Source: Dechloromonas sp. A34 | GTDB lineage: Bacteria > Pseudomonadota > Gammaproteobacteria > Burkholderiales > Rhodocyclaceae | Assembly: GCF_026261605.1 (NCBI RefSeq) | Contig: NZ_CP102486.1 | Coordinates: 4,693,804 to 4,757,803, forward strand | Length of the DNA: 64,000 bases | Reading direction: 5' to 3' | In this document: positions 28,552 to 37,811 of the stretch, one piece after another | Position numbering within the stretch: the stretch's first letter is position 1 | Layout of the letters: each line of letters opens with the position of its first letter | The notes under the pieces: model-generated | The model's database searches: none | Seen by the model: the letters and a program-made list of their open reading frames with translations, nothing else | What the model was told of the DNA's origin: nothing | Program-made: the position numbers and the translations under genes

Positions 28552-31205
28552 ACTGGCACGCCCGGTCGGCGGAAGCCACCGCCACGGCAATCGGCGTCGA
28601 TGTCGCGAGCGGTCTGAGTGACGCCGAGGTGGCGGCCCGCCTCGAGCGCCACGGTCCCAACCGGCTGACCGAAGCACCGGGCAAACCGGCCTGGAAACGC
28701 TTTGCCGAACAGCTGATGCAGCCGCTGGTCCTGGTCCTGATCGCCGCCGGCACGGTCACGGCAGGACTTGGCGAATGGGTGGACGCCAGCGTCATTTTCG
28801 GCGTCGTGGTAGTTAACGCGGTCATTGGCTACTGGCAGGAAGCCAAGGCCGAAGGGGCGCTGGCGGCGCTCGCCAAGAGCGTCGCAACGCCGGTCACCGT
28901 CAGGCGCGGCGGTCAGCGCCGGCAGATCGAAGCGGCCGGACTGGTTCCCGGCGACATCGTCGTTCTCGCCGCCGGCGACCGCATTCCGGCTGACCTCCGG
29001 CTCTTCCACGAGCGTGAGCTGCATACCGACGACTCGATGCTGACCGGCGAATCGCAGCCGGTACTCAAGCACACCACGGCGCTACCCAGCGACACCCCGC
29101 TCGCCGACCGCCGTAACATGGCCTACGCCGGCAGCACCGTGGTCGCCGGGCTGGGCAGCGGCATGGTCATCGCCACCGGCGATGCCACCGAAACCGGGCG
29201 CATCGCCGACCTGATCGCCAGTGCCCCCGATCTGGTGACGCCGCTGACCCGCAAGATGATTACTTTCTCCAACTGGCTGCTGTGGGCGATCGGCGGCCTC
29301 GCCATCCTCACCTTCGGGGTCGGCCTGGCGCGCGGCGAAACCGCTTTCGAAATGTTCATGGCGGCGGTGGCACTGGCCGTCGGCGCCATCCCGGAAGGGC
29401 TGCCGGCCGCGGTCACTGTCACGCTGGCCATCGGCGTCGCCCGCATGGCCCGCCGCCGGGCCATCATCCGCCACCTGCCGGCGGTCGAAACGCTGGGCAG
29501 CACGACGGTGATCTGTTCCGACAAGACCGGCACACTGACCGAAAACGCGATGACGGTGCGCGTCCTGTGGTGCGCCGGGGCCGGCCATGCCGTCAGCGGT
29601 CATGGCTACAACCCGGAAGGCAGCATCAGCCATGACGAAATGCCGGCTCCGATCGCGGGCGCGCTACGCGAATCTCTGGTCGCCGGAGCCTTGTGCAACG
29701 ACGCCAGCCTGGGGCGCGATGGGCAACACTGGAAAATCACCGGCGACCCGACCGAAGCGGCGCTACTGGTCGCCGCCCGCAAAGGCCGGCTCGACGAACA
29801 GACCCTGCTCGCCCTCTATCCCCGGGTCGACGAACTGCCCTTCGATGCCACCCGCCAGTACATGGCGACCGCGCACCGCAGCGACGGCGAAACGGTAATC
29901 TACGTCAAGGGCGCCATCGAGCGCCTGCTGCCGCGCTGCAAAGACCAACTCGGGGCCGACCAGCAATTGCTGCCGCTGGCAACGGCGACGATCGAAGCCG
30001 CCGCCCATGCCTATGCCGGACAGGGCATGCGCGTCCTGCTCCTCGCCCGCGTCCTGCGGCCGAGCGCCAGCCGGCTCGACGACGATGCCCTGCACGACCT
30101 GACCCTGCTCGGCCTGGTCGGCATGATCGACCCGCCGCGCAAGGCGGCAATCAGCGCCATACGCAACTGCCACTCGGCCGGCATCCGGGTCAAGATGATC
30201 ACCGGCGACCACGCCATCACCGCCCTCGCCATTGCCCGGCAGATCGGGCTCAGTAGCGAACACGCGCTGACCGGGCGCGAACTGGCGGCGCTCGACGACC
30301 AGGCGCTGGCCAAGGCCGCCCACGAAATCGATGTCTTTGCCCGCGTCGAGCCAGAACAGAAGCTGCGCCTGGTGCGTGCCCTGCAAGGGCTGGGCGAAGT
30401 CGTGGCGATGACCGGCGATGGCGTCAACGATGCCCCGGCCCTGAAGCAGGCCGACATCGGCATCGCCATGGGCCTCGGTGGCACCGAGGTGGCCAAGGAG
30501 GCGGCGGCGATGGTGCTGACCGACGACAATTTCGCCAGCATCGAGGCGGCGGTCGAGGAGGGCCGGGGGGTCTGGGACAATCTGGTCAAGTTCATCACCT
30601 GGACCCTGCCGACCAATTTCGGCGAAGGTCTGGTCATCGTCGCCGCCATCGTCTTCGGCAGCACGCTGCCGATCACGCCGCTGCAGATCCTCTGGATCAA
30701 CATGACCACCGCGGTTTTGCTCGGCCTGCCGCTGGCCTTCGAGCCGATCGAGCGCGGCATCATGCACCGGCCGCCGCGCCGGCTGGCCATGCCGGTACTC
30801 AATGGCGACCTGATCCGCCGCATCGTGCTCGTTTCGCTGCTGCTGCTCGGCGGCGCCTTCGGCCTCTTCCTGCACGAGCTCGACCAGGGCAAATCGCTGG
30901 CCGAAGCACGGACGGTCGCCGTCAATGTCTTCGTGATGGTCGAAGCCCTCTATCTCTTCAACTGCCGTTCGCTGACCCGCAGCTTCTGGAGCCTCGGCCT
31001 GTTTACCAACCTCTGGGTGTGGGGAGGGGTCGCCAGCATGCTCGGCCTGCAATTGCTGTTCACCTACTGGCCGCCGCTCGCCGCCGTCTTCCAGACCGCC
31101 CCCATCGGCTGGGTCGAATGGGGCAAGATACTGGCCGTCGGCGTGTTCAGCAGCGCCATCATCGCCCTCGAAAAACACTGGACCAACGCTCGGCGTTCCA
31201 CGTGA
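28500..31205 (+). CDS. P2-type cation-transporting ATPase (calcium-pump-like)
   Basis: A 901-residue P-type ATPase of the inner membrane. It shows the N-terminal GLSDAEVAARLERHGPNRLTE, the actuator motif MLTGESQPVLK, the membrane motif GAIPEGLPAAVTVTLAIG (M4, diagnostic for P2A pumps), the phosphorylated aspartate in CSDKTGTLTENAM (about residue 341) and the hinge TGDGVNDAPALKQADIGIAMG. This arrangement matches bacterial Ca2+- or Na+/K+-type pumps. The ion cannot be fixed by eye, with calcium or manganese most likely. The start inside the VanZ gene is the only reasonable one, since no other in-frame ATG precedes the conserved region. Confidence 0.92.
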   Translation: MALPDAPLPAADQPSPIDWHARSAEATATAIGVDVASGLSDAEVAARLERHGPNRLTEAPGKPAWKRFAEQLMQPLVLVLIAAGTVTAGLGEWVDASVIFGVVVVNAVIGYWQEAKAEGALAALAKSVATPVTVRRGGQRRQIEAAGLVPGDIVVLAAGDRIPADLRLFHERELHTDDSMLTGESQPVLKHTTALPSDTPLADRRNMAYAGSTVVAGLGSGMVIATGDATETGRIADLIASAPDLVTPLTRKMITFSNWLLWAIGGLAILTFGVGLARGETAFEMFMAAVALAVGAIPEGLPAAVTVTLAIGVARMARRRAIIRHLPAVETLGSTTVICSDKTGTLTENAMTVRVLWCAGAGHAVSGHGYNPEGSISHDEMPAPIAGALRESLVAGALCNDASLGRDGQHWKITGDPTEAALLVAARKGRLDEQTLLALYPRVDELPFDATRQYMATAHRSDGETVIYVKGAIERLLPRCKDQLGADQQLLPLATATIEAAAHAYAGQGMRVLLLARVLRPSASRLDDDALHDLTLLGLVGMIDPPRKAAISAIRNCHSAGIRVKMITGDHAITALAIARQIGLSSEHALTGRELAALDDQALAKAAHEIDVFARVEPEQKLRLVRALQGLGEVVAMTGDGVNDAPALKQADIGIAMGLGGTEVAKEAAAMVLTDDNFASIEAAVEEGRGVWDNLVKFITWTLPTNFGEGLVIVAAIVFGSTLPITPLQILWINMTTAVLLGLPLAFEPIERGIMHRPPRRLAMPVLNGDLIRRIVLVSLLLLGGAFGLFLHELDQGKSLAEARTVAVNVFVMVEALYLFNCRSLTRSFWSLGLFTNLWVWGGVASMLGLQLLFTYWPPLAAVFQTAPIGWVEWGKILAVGVFSSAIIALEKHWTNARRST

Positions 31206-31209
31206 AAGC
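31194..31209. other. parS-like ParB site (13/16 match)
   Basis: CGTTCCACGTGAAAGC contains 13 contiguous bases of the classical parS TGTTCCACGTGAAACA. It overlaps the P-type ATPase stop codon. It is weaker than the perfect palindrome at 55818-55847, but lies on the same side of the putative origin. Confidence 0.45.
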
Positions 31210-31217
31210 GGACCGCC

Positions 31218-31223
31218 TATAAT
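31218..31223 (+). promoter_or_regulatory. Probable -10 box of the ferredoxin operon
   Basis: A perfect TATAAT lies 24 bp upstream of the ferredoxin ATG, and a strong ribosome site (GAGGAGAG) follows. The -35 region (TTCCAC, about 16 bp upstream) is weak and overlaps the parS-like sequence. Confidence 0.45.
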
Positions 31224-31247
31224 GTTGAGCCCCCGAGGAGAGAACCG

Positions 31248-31556
31248 ATGAGCCATTTCAAATACCACGTCTTTTTCTGCTGCAACCAGCGCGAACCCGG
31301 CGAAAACTGCTGCAACGCCCATGGCGCGAGCGACATGCAGACCTACGCCAAGGAGCGCATCAGCCAGCTCAAGATGAAGGGGGAAGGCAAAGTCCGCGTC
31401 AACAAGGCGGGCTGCATGGATCGTTGCGATCTCGGGCCGGTCATGGTCGTCTATCCGGAAGCCGTCTGGTACACCTACATCGACAAGGACGACGTCGAGG
31501 AAATCATCCAGGAACACCTGATCAACGGCCGCATCGTGGAGCGTCTGAAAATATGA
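31248..31556 (+). CDS. Thioredoxin-like [2Fe-2S] ferredoxin
   Basis: A 102-residue (2Fe-2S) ferredoxin of the thioredoxin-fold class, related to the NuoE-type and Azotobacter Shethna-like proteins. The cluster-binding cysteines appear in HVFFCCNQREPGENCC and, about 45 residues on, CMDRCDLGP, followed by VMVVYPEAVWYTYI. It would transfer electrons in the cytoplasm; the partner is unknown. The ATG of the downstream hydrolase overlaps its stop (ATGA), so the two are translationally coupled. Confidence 0.9.
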   Translation: MSHFKYHVFFCCNQREPGENCCNAHGASDMQTYAKERISQLKMKGEGKVRVNKAGCMDRCDLGPVMVVYPEAVWYTYIDKDDVEEIIQEHLINGRIVERLKI

Positions 31557-32191
31557 GAGCCCCGGAAGAAAAGATCGTGATCGACGGCCCGGCCGGCAAG
31601 ATCGACGTCATCATGGAGCGCCCCGACGCGCCGCGCGGCATCGCCCTGATCGCCCACCCGCACCCGCTGGGCGGCGGCGCCAACACCAACAAGGTCGCCT
31701 ATACGCTGGCCCGCACTTTCGTCGGCCTCGGCTACGCCGCCTTCCGCCCCAATTTCCGCGGCGTCGGCGGCACCGAAGGCATCCATGACGAAGGCCGCGG
31801 CGAAACCGAAGATCTGCTCGCCGTGCTCCAGGACGCCAAGTGCCGCTGCGGCGACCTACCGGTGGCGCTGGCCGGCTTTTCCTTCGGCGCCTACTGCCAG
31901 ACCCGCGTCGCCAAGCGCCTGGCCGAAGCCGGGCATCCGGCCCAGCGCCTGGTCCTGGTCGGCACCGCCGCCGGTCATGTCGAAGGTACCCGCCAGTACG
32001 ACACCGAAGCCGTGCCCCACGACACCATCGTCATCCACGGCTCGTCCGATGAAACCGTCCCGCTGGCCAATGTCTTCGACTGGGCGTTGCCCAATGACCT
32101 GCCGGTCGTCGTCGTGCCCGGTGCCGACCACTTTTTCCATCGCCGCCTGCACCTGATCCGCGACATCATCACCCGGGCATGGCGGCACTAG
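31553..32191 (+). CDS. Alpha/beta hydrolase (COG2945-like)
   Basis: A 212-residue serine hydrolase. It shows [19 protein letters not shown] (oxyanion HPHPxxGG signature), [13 protein letters not shown], the nucleophile elbow [20 protein letters not shown] (acid) and [11 protein letters not shown] (histidine). Proteins of this pattern are common hydrolases of unknown substrate, often beside the ferredoxin seen here. I chose ATG 31553 because it overlaps the preceding stop. The next gene overlaps its end by 13 bp. Confidence 0.88.
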   Translation: MRAPEEKIVIDGPAGKIDVIMERPDAPRGIALIAHPHPLGGGANTNKVAYTLARTFVGLGYAAFRPNFRGVGGTEGIHDEGRGETEDLLAVLQDAKCRCGDLPVALAGFSFGAYCQTRVAKRLAEAGHPAQRLVLVGTAAGHVEGTRQYDTEAVPHDTIVIHGSSDETVPLANVFDWALPNDLPVVVVPGADHFFHRRLHLIRDIITRAWRH

Positions 32192-33123
32192 TGGCTGCTT
32201 CGGATTCAGTGGCACTGAGTGCCAGCGGACTGCGCAAGTCCTATGCCGGCACCGAGGTGGTGGCTGGCCTGTCGTTCGCCGTCGAGCCCGGCACCTGTTT
32301 CGGCCTGCTCGGCCCGAACGGCGCCGGCAAGACGACGACCCTGCGCCTCTGCCTCGGCCTGACCGCCCCGGAGAGTGGCGAGATCACCCTCAACAACTAC
32401 GCCATTCCGGCCGACGCCCAGCAGGCGCGGGCGCGGGTCGGCGTCGTGCCGCAGTTCGACAATCTCGACCCGGATTTCACCTGTGCCGAAAACCTGCTCG
32501 TCTTCGGCCGCTACTTCGGCCTGCCCGACGCCGAGGTCAAGGCCCGCATCCCGCAGCTGCTCGAGTTCGCCAGCCTGACCAGCAAGGCCGACGCCCGCCT
32601 GGCGACCCTGTCCGGCGGCATGAAACGGCGCCTGACGCTGGCCCGCGCCCTGGTCAACGACCCCGACATCATCTTTCTCGACGAGCCGACCACCGGCCTC
32701 GACCCCCAGGCCCGCCACCTGATCTGGGACCGCCTGAAGCAGCTCAAATCGGCCGGCAAGACGCTGATCCTGACCACCCATTTCATGGACGAAGCCGAGC
32801 GCCTGTGCGACCGGCTGATCGTCATCGACCACGGCCGCCTGATCGCCGAAGGCAGCCCGCGCCAGTTGATCGCCGAGCACATCGAACCGCAGGTCATCGA
32901 GGTCTACGACGAGGCGGCCGGCGACCTGCCGGCTTTCGTCGAGGCCCAGCGCGGCCTGGCCGAACGCGTCGAAACCAGCGGCGAAACCGCCTTCTTCTAC
33001 TGCCGCGAACCGCATCCGCTGCTCGCCAGGCTGGCCGAAGCCCCCGGCCTGCGCTATGTGCACCGCGCCTCCAATCTGGAAGACGTTTTCATCAAACTGA
33101 CCGGCCGGGAGTTGCGCGACTGA
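32179..33123 (+). CDS. nodI: NodI-like ABC transporter ATP-binding protein
   Basis: ATPase subunit of an ABC-2 exporter. The 314-residue protein has Walker [19 protein letters not shown] (about residue 50), the signature [16 protein letters not shown] and Walker [18 protein letters not shown], followed by [15 protein letters not shown], a motif typical of the NodI/DrrA subfamily. In rhizobia NodIJ exports Nod factors. In betaproteobacteria the homologous pair is widespread with unknown cargo, so the symbol marks family only. The permease start overlaps its stop by one base. Confidence 0.88.
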   Translation: MAALVAASDSVALSASGLRKSYAGTEVVAGLSFAVEPGTCFGLLGPNGAGKTTTLRLCLGLTAPESGEITLNNYAIPADAQQARARVGVVPQFDNLDPDFTCAENLLVFGRYFGLPDAEVKARIPQLLEFASLTSKADARLATLSGGMKRRLTLARALVNDPDIIFLDEPTTGLDPQARHLIWDRLKQLKSAGKTLILTTHFMDEAERLCDRLIVIDHGRLIAEGSPRQLIAEHIEPQVIEVYDEAAGDLPAFVEAQRGLAERVETSGETAFFYCREPHPLLARLAEAPGLRYVHRASNLEDVFIKLTGRELRD

Positions 33124-33881
33124 TGACAGCATTCAACTGGCTCCCCGTCTGGCGCCGCAACTTCCTGGTCTGGCGCAAACTGGCGCTGCCTTCCATCCTC
33201 GGCAATCTGGCCGATCCGCTGATCTACATGCTCGGCCTCGGCTACGGCCTGGGCGCCATGCTGCCCAGCATCGACGGCCAGCCTTACGTCGCTTTCCTGG
33301 CCGCCGGCACGGTGTGCGCCTCGACCATGAATGCGGCGACCTTCGAGGCCCTGTACTCCTCGTTTTCGCGCATGCATGTCCAGAAGACCTGGGACGCCAT
33401 CCTCAATACGCCGCTCGGTCTGACCGATGTCGTCGCCGGCGAACTGTTCTGGGCGGCAACGAAATCGCTGTTTTCCGGCGCCGCCATCCTCGTCGTGATC
33501 GCCGCCCTCGGCCTAACCCATGGCCCGCTGCTGTTCTGGGCGCTGCCGGCCGTCGTCCTGACCGGGCTGGCCTTCGCTGCGCTCGGCCTAATCTGGAATG
33601 CGCTGGCCCCGTCCTACGATTTCTTCATGTATTACTTCACGCTGTTCATTACCCCGATGACGCTGATTTCCGGCGTTTTCTTCCCCACCGACCAGTTGCC
33701 CGCCTGGCTCGCAACGATCGGCGGCTGGCTGCCGCTAGCCCAGGGCGTCGCCTTGGTCCGTCCGCTGCTCGCCGGCCAGGTGCCGGCCGATGCCCTGATC
33801 CACATCATGGCGCTGCTCGCCACGGCCGGTGTAGCCTTCGCGATTGCCCTGCGCCTGACCCGCCGCCGCCTGCTCAAGTAG
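33123..33881 (+). CDS. nodJ: NodJ-like ABC-2 permease
   Basis: A 252-residue ABC-2 membrane subunit with about six membrane helices. It has the N-terminal WRRNFLVWRKLALPSILGNLADPLIYMLGLGYGLG, the central MHVQKTWDAILNTPLGLTDVVAGELFWA, and the family motif PMTLISGVFFPTDQLP near the C-terminus. It starts at ATG 33123, one base into the stop of the ATPase gene, and forms a dimeric pore with NodI. The exported molecule is not known. Confidence 0.88.
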   Translation: MTAFNWLPVWRRNFLVWRKLALPSILGNLADPLIYMLGLGYGLGAMLPSIDGQPYVAFLAAGTVCASTMNAATFEALYSSFSRMHVQKTWDAILNTPLGLTDVVAGELFWAATKSLFSGAAILVVIAALGLTHGPLLFWALPAVVLTGLAFAALGLIWNALAPSYDFFMYYFTLFITPMTLISGVFFPTDQLPAWLATIGGWLPLAQGVALVRPLLAGQVPADALIHIMALLATAGVAFAIALRLTRRRLLK

Positions 33882-33890
33882 AATCCGCTA

Positions 33891-34208
33891 ATGGAATCCC
33901 TGCTCGTCATCACCAACTGTCCGGATGAAGCCTCCGCCAACGCCATCGCCCTGGCCGTAGTCGAAGCGCGGCTGGCCGCCTGCGTCAATATCCTGCCGCG
34001 CGTCCAGTCCGTCTACCGCTGGCAGGGTGCCGTCGAGTCGGCCACCGAGATCCCCCTGCTGATCAAGACCACCGCAGCCAATTATCCGGCGCTCGAGCAA
34101 GCCATCGCCGAACTGCATCCCTACGAAGTCCCCGAAATCATCGCCCTGCCGATCGCGCAGGGTTTGCCGGCCTATCTGAACTGGGTGGCGGCCGAGACGA
34201 TCCAATGA
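33891..34208 (+). CDS. cutA: Divalent-cation tolerance protein CutA
   Basis: A 105-residue trimeric protein. It shows LLVITNCPDEASANAIALAVVEARLAACVNIL, RVQSVYRWQGAVESATEIPLLIKTT and the C-terminal YEVPEIIALPIAQGLPAYLNWV. In E. coli cutA lies upstream of dsbD, as here. The function in copper tolerance is not well settled. The stop overlaps the dsbD ATG by four bases. Confidence 0.93.
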   Translation: MESLLVITNCPDEASANAIALAVVEARLAACVNILPRVQSVYRWQGAVESATEIPLLIKTTAANYPALEQAIAELHPYEVPEIIALPIAQGLPAYLNWVAAETIQ

Positions 34209-35953
34209 CCATGCGCGCGCTGTTCCTGCTTTTCTCCCTGCTCATTTCGCTGGCCCATGCCGAGGAATTCCTCGACCCGGCGGTCGCCTTCAAACCATCG
34301 GCGCGCGCCCTCGACGGCCAGACCATCGAGATTTCCTACGAGATCGCCAAGGGCTATTACCTCTATCGCGACAAGTTCCGCTTCAGCGTCGACGGCGACA
34401 GCGCCACCCTCGGCACCCCGACCTTCCCGCCCGGCAAGGAGAAGATGGACGAGAACTTCGGGAAGGTCGAGGTCTATTACAAGTCGGTGGCGATCCGCGT
34501 GCCAGTCGAAAGAAATGCCTCAGGAGTGCTGCCGCTCAAGCTCAAGGTCATTTCGCAGGGCTGTGCCGATGCCGGCGTCTGCTACCCGCCGCAACCCCAG
34601 ACGGTGAGCCTCGAACTGCCCGATCCGGCGAGCACGCCGCCCGCCGCCGCCCAAGGCAGTGGCGACGAGAGCGGCTTCATCGCCCAGACGCTGAAGGATG
34701 CCGGGTTCTGGGCCAATCTCGCTTTCTTCTTCCTGGCCGGGCTCGGCCTGTCGCTGACCCCCTGCGTCTTCCCGATGATTCCCATCCTCTCGGGCATCAT
34801 CGCCGGCCAGGGCCACAAGAATTCGCACGGCCGCGGCTTCGCCCTGGCCCTGGCCTACGTCCTGGGCATGGCGGTGACCTACGCCGCGGCCGGCATCGCC
34901 GCCGGCCTGACCGGCACGCTGCTCTCCGCCGCGCTGCAGAACGCCTGGGTGCTCGGCAGCTTCGCCGTGGTTTTCGTGATCCTCTCCTTCTCGATGTTCG
35001 GTTTCTACGAACTACAGTTGCCGGTTGCGCTGCAAAGCAAACTCTCCGAGGAATCCGGCCATCTGCAGGGTGGACGCGGCATCGGCGTCTTCGTGATGGG
35101 TGCGCTATCGGCCCTAATTGTGGGACCCTGCGTCGCCGCCCCGCTGGCCGGCGCCTTGCTCTATATCGGCCAGACCGGCGACGCCGTGTTCGGCGGTGCG
35201 GCGCTGTTCGTCATGGCCCTCGGCATGGGCGCCCCGCTGATCGCGGTCGGCGTCGCCGGCGGTTCGCTGCTGCCCAAGACCGGGCCCTGGATGGAGGCGG
35301 TCAAGAAAGGTTTCGGCGTGCTGCTGCTGGCCACCGCCCTCTGGCTGGTTTCGCCGGTCATCCCGCCGGTCGCCGCGATGCTGGCCTGGGCGGCGCTGCT
35401 GATCATTCCGGCAATCTTCCTGCACGCCCTCGACCCGCTACCGGCCCAGGCCAGTGGCTGGCTGCGCTTCTGGAAAGGCATCGGCATCGTCATGCTGCTG
35501 ACCGGCGCCGCACTGCTGGTCGGCGCCCTGGCCGGCGGTCGCGATCCGCTGCAGCCGCTGGCCGGGCTGCGCGGCCAGGCGGTGGCCGAAGAAGTCCGGA
35601 AACTGCCGTTCGAGCCGGTCGGCTCGCTGGCCGAACTGGATAGCCGGGTACTGGCGGCCGGCCGGCCGGTGATGCTCGACTTCTATGCCGACTGGTGCGT
35701 CTCGTGCAAGGAAATGGAGCGCTTCACCTTCGCCGACCCCGCCGTCCAGGCCAAACTGGCAGGTTTCACGCTGCTCAAGGCCGACGTCACGGCCAATAGC
35801 GACGAGCACAAGGCCTTGCTCGCCCGTTTCGGACTCTTCGGGCCGCCGGGCATCCTATTTTTCGACGCACGGGGCAAGGAAATCAAAACCGTCCGCGTCG
35901 TCGGCTATCAGGATGCGGCGACCTTCCTGCAGTCGCTCAACCGCGTTCTGTAA
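34205..35953 (+). CDS. dsbD: Thiol:disulfide interchange protein DsbD
   Basis: Transfers electrons from cytoplasmic thioredoxin across the inner membrane to DsbC/DsbG and cytochrome-c-maturation proteins. The 582 residues have all three parts. There is a signal peptide, and a periplasmic alpha domain with the cysteine pair GCADAGVCYPP (about 120-126). An eight-helix membrane domain carries cysteines in SLTPCVFPMIPIL and IVGPCVAAPLAGALL. A C-terminal thioredoxin domain holds YADWCVSCKEME (about residue 498). It completes the ferredoxin-hydrolase-NodIJ-cutA-dsbD series and ends 65 bp before the aryl-polyene locus. Confidence 0.95.
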   Translation: MTMRALFLLFSLLISLAHAEEFLDPAVAFKPSARALDGQTIEISYEIAKGYYLYRDKFRFSVDGDSATLGTPTFPPGKEKMDENFGKVEVYYKSVAIRVPVERNASGVLPLKLKVISQGCADAGVCYPPQPQTVSLELPDPASTPPAAAQGSGDESGFIAQTLKDAGFWANLAFFFLAGLGLSLTPCVFPMIPILSGIIAGQGHKNSHGRGFALALAYVLGMAVTYAAAGIAAGLTGTLLSAALQNAWVLGSFAVVFVILSFSMFGFYELQLPVALQSKLSEESGHLQGGRGIGVFVMGALSALIVGPCVAAPLAGALLYIGQTGDAVFGGAALFVMALGMGAPLIAVGVAGGSLLPKTGPWMEAVKKGFGVLLLATALWLVSPVIPPVAAMLAWAALLIIPAIFLHALDPLPAQASGWLRFWKGIGIVMLLTGAALLVGALAGGRDPLQPLAGLRGQAVAEEVRKLPFEPVGSLAELDSRVLAAGRPVMLDFYADWCVSCKEMERFTFADPAVQAKLAGFTLLKADVTANSDEHKALLARFGLFGPPGILFFDARGKEIKTVRVVGYQDAATFLQSLNRVL

Positions 35954-35981
35954 TCCGCCGCGCGAATAAGTTCGCTAATTT

Positions 35982-36009
35982 TTGTAAAAAAGGGCCCTTC
36001 GGCTAAAAT
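35982..36009 (+). promoter_or_regulatory. Possible promoter of the aryl-polyene operon
   Basis: TTGTAA at 35982-35987 and TAAAAT at 36004-36009, with a 16-bp spacer containing the palindrome AAGGGCCCTT, lie before the first acyl carrier protein gene. The ATG is only 9 bp after the -10, and no ribosome site is visible, so a leaderless or very short leader transcript is implied. Readthrough from dsbD is the alternative. Confidence 0.4.
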
Positions 36010-36018
36010 GCGCCCACT

Positions 36019-36255
36019 ATGGATTCCCTTGGCCTGATTCGCGAATTTCTCCAGGACCGCATCGGCGTTGCGCCGGAGCAGGTCGTTCCCGAAGCCCCGC
36101 TCGCACCGCTCGGCGTGGACTCGCTGATGATGCTCGAATTGATGTTCGAATTCGAGGACCGTTTTGGCATCACCCTCTCCAAGGACCTGAAAAGCCCAAC
36201 AACTGTCGGCGATATGGCTGAGCTGATGGACCGGCTGCGCCGCGAACAGGGTTGA
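36019..36255 (+). CDS. Acyl carrier protein, aryl-polyene type
   Basis: A 78-residue acyl carrier protein; the phosphopantetheine serine is in LGVDSLMMLELMFEFED (about residue 35). It carries the growing polyene chain in the cytoplasm. It is the first gene of a rightward operon of about 14.5 kb in which almost all genes overlap or abut. Aryl-polyene clusters characteristically have two carrier proteins, and the second is at 37527. No ribosome site is seen ahead of the ATG. Confidence 0.88.
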   Translation: MDSLGLIREFLQDRIGVAPEQVVPEAPLAPLGVDSLMMLELMFEFEDRFGITLSKDLKSPTTVGDMAELMDRLRREQG

Positions 36256-36257
36256 GC

Positions 36258-37505
36258 ATGATCCAGCGTCGGGTGGCGATTACCGGGCTGGGTCTCGTCA
36301 GCCCCTACGGCGGCGATCTGCCGGATTTTTTCGAACACCTGCTGGCCGGCGAATCGGCCGTGCATTTCCTGCGCACCGACGACATTCCCCGACCGCTGAC
36401 CATTCCTTTCGTCAGTTGCCCCGGCTTCGATGCCGACAGCGTGTTGGGCCGGCCCCTGGCCGGAACGATGGATCGCTTTGCCCAGCTCGCCACGGTCGCC
36501 GCTTTCAGTGCCTGGGCCGATGCCGGCCTGAGCCGCGCCCCGGACGCTGAAGACCGCAATCACTGGGGCGTCGCCTGGGGCACCGCCCTGGGCGGTACGC
36601 TGGCTTACGAAAAGGGTTATCGGGAACTTTGGCAAAAGGGCCGCGAGCGGGTTTCGCCGCTGTCGGTGATTCTCGGCATGAACAACGCGGCCAATGCCCA
36701 CATTTCCATCCAGCTTGGTCTGGGCGGCGTCAGCATGAGCCATACCGTGGCCTGCGCCTCCTCCTCGATCGCCATCGGTGAGGCCTTCCGCCGCGTGCGT
36801 AGCGGCGAGGCGCCGATCATGCTGACCGGTGGCTCCGACGTGCCGCAGGCCTACGGCGTCGCCCGCGCCTGGGAAGCCCTGCGCGTCATGGCCAGCGGCG
36901 ATGAAAATACTTCAGCGAGCGCCTGCCGGCCGTTCAGCGCCGAGCGTACCGGCCTGGTCCTGGGCGAGGGCGGGGCTGCCCTTGTCCTCGAGGACTGGGA
37001 ACATGCCGTCGCCCGCGGCGCCCGCATCCACGGCGAAATGGTCGGCTACGGTACGAGTTGCGACCACAGCCACCTGGTCCGTCCGGAAGCGGCCGGTCAG
37101 GTCAGGGCACTGGAAGCCGCGCTGGCCGATGGCGGACTGCGCCCTGCGGACATCGACTACGTCAATGCCCACGGCACGGCGACCACCGAGGGCGACCCGG
37201 TCGAAGTCGCCGCCCTGAAAGCCGTATTCGGCGAAGGCGCCACCCGCTTGCCGGTCAGCGCCACCAAATCCATGCACGGCCACCAGTTGGGTGCGGCCGG
37301 CGCCATCGAAGCCATCGTCACCATCCTCGCCCTGCGCGAACGGGCGATCCCGCCGACCGCGCATCTCGCGGCGATCGATCCAGCCTGTACCGGCGTCGAC
37401 CATGTCACCGCTGCCCGGCGCGACCAGCCATTGCGCGCCGCCTTGTCGAACTCCTTCGCTTTTGGCGGCAGCAACGCGGTCCTCGCGTTTCGCGCCGTCG
37501 GCTAA
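36258..37505 (+). CDS. Beta-ketoacyl-ACP synthase (elongation)
   Basis: A 415-residue FabF-type ketosynthase with a full Cys-His-His catalytic set: HTVACASSSIAIG (cysteine near residue 166), NAHGTATTEGDP and KSMHGHQLGAAGAIEA. It condenses malonyl-ACP with the aryl or polyene acyl chain. I took ATG 36258 (MIQRRVAITGLGLVSP), two bases past the ACP stop; a TTG six bases earlier is the alternative. In classical aryl-polyene clusters a ketosynthase follows the ketoreductase at the far end, whereas here one sits between the two carrier proteins. Confidence 0.9.
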   Translation: MIQRRVAITGLGLVSPYGGDLPDFFEHLLAGESAVHFLRTDDIPRPLTIPFVSCPGFDADSVLGRPLAGTMDRFAQLATVAAFSAWADAGLSRAPDAEDRNHWGVAWGTALGGTLAYEKGYRELWQKGRERVSPLSVILGMNNAANAHISIQLGLGGVSMSHTVACASSSIAIGEAFRRVRSGEAPIMLTGGSDVPQAYGVARAWEALRVMASGDENTSASACRPFSAERTGLVLGEGGAALVLEDWEHAVARGARIHGEMVGYGTSCDHSHLVRPEAAGQVRALEAALADGGLRPADIDYVNAHGTATTEGDPVEVAALKAVFGEGATRLPVSATKSMHGHQLGAAGAIEAIVTILALRERAIPPTAHLAAIDPACTGVDHVTAARRDQPLRAALSNSFAFGGSNAVLAFRAVG

Positions 37506-37526
37506 TCCTCCTACGGAAACCCTGTC

Positions 37527-37811
37527 ATGTCCCAAGAAATTTCGCCGGAAACCGTTGCGGCCCTGCTGCCGGAAGTAGCCGAGCTGATCGTTTCAGCCCT
37601 CAACCTGGATGTCGCCCCCGCCGACATCGAACCCGATGCGCCGCTATTCGGCGACGGCCTGGGACTCGACTCGATCGACGTGCTGGAAATCGCCCTGGTC
37701 ATTTCCAAACGCTATGGCTTCCAGTTGCGTTCGGACAACGAGGACAACCTGCGCATTTTCTCCTCGCTGCGCGCCCTGGCCAGCCACGTCGCCAGCCAAC
37801 GGACCAAATGA
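37527..37811 (+). CDS. Second acyl carrier protein, aryl-polyene type
   Basis: A 94-residue carrier protein with the phosphopantetheine serine in GDGLGLDSIDVLEIALVI (about residue 49). Its sequence differs from the first ACP, as expected if the two handle starter loading and chain extension or interact with different partners. It lies 21 bp after the ketosynthase, and its stop overlaps the next start (ATGA). Confidence 0.88.
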   Translation: MSQEISPETVAALLPEVAELIVSALNLDVAPADIEPDAPLFGDGLGLDSIDVLEIALVISKRYGFQLRSDNEDNLRIFSSLRALASHVASQRTK

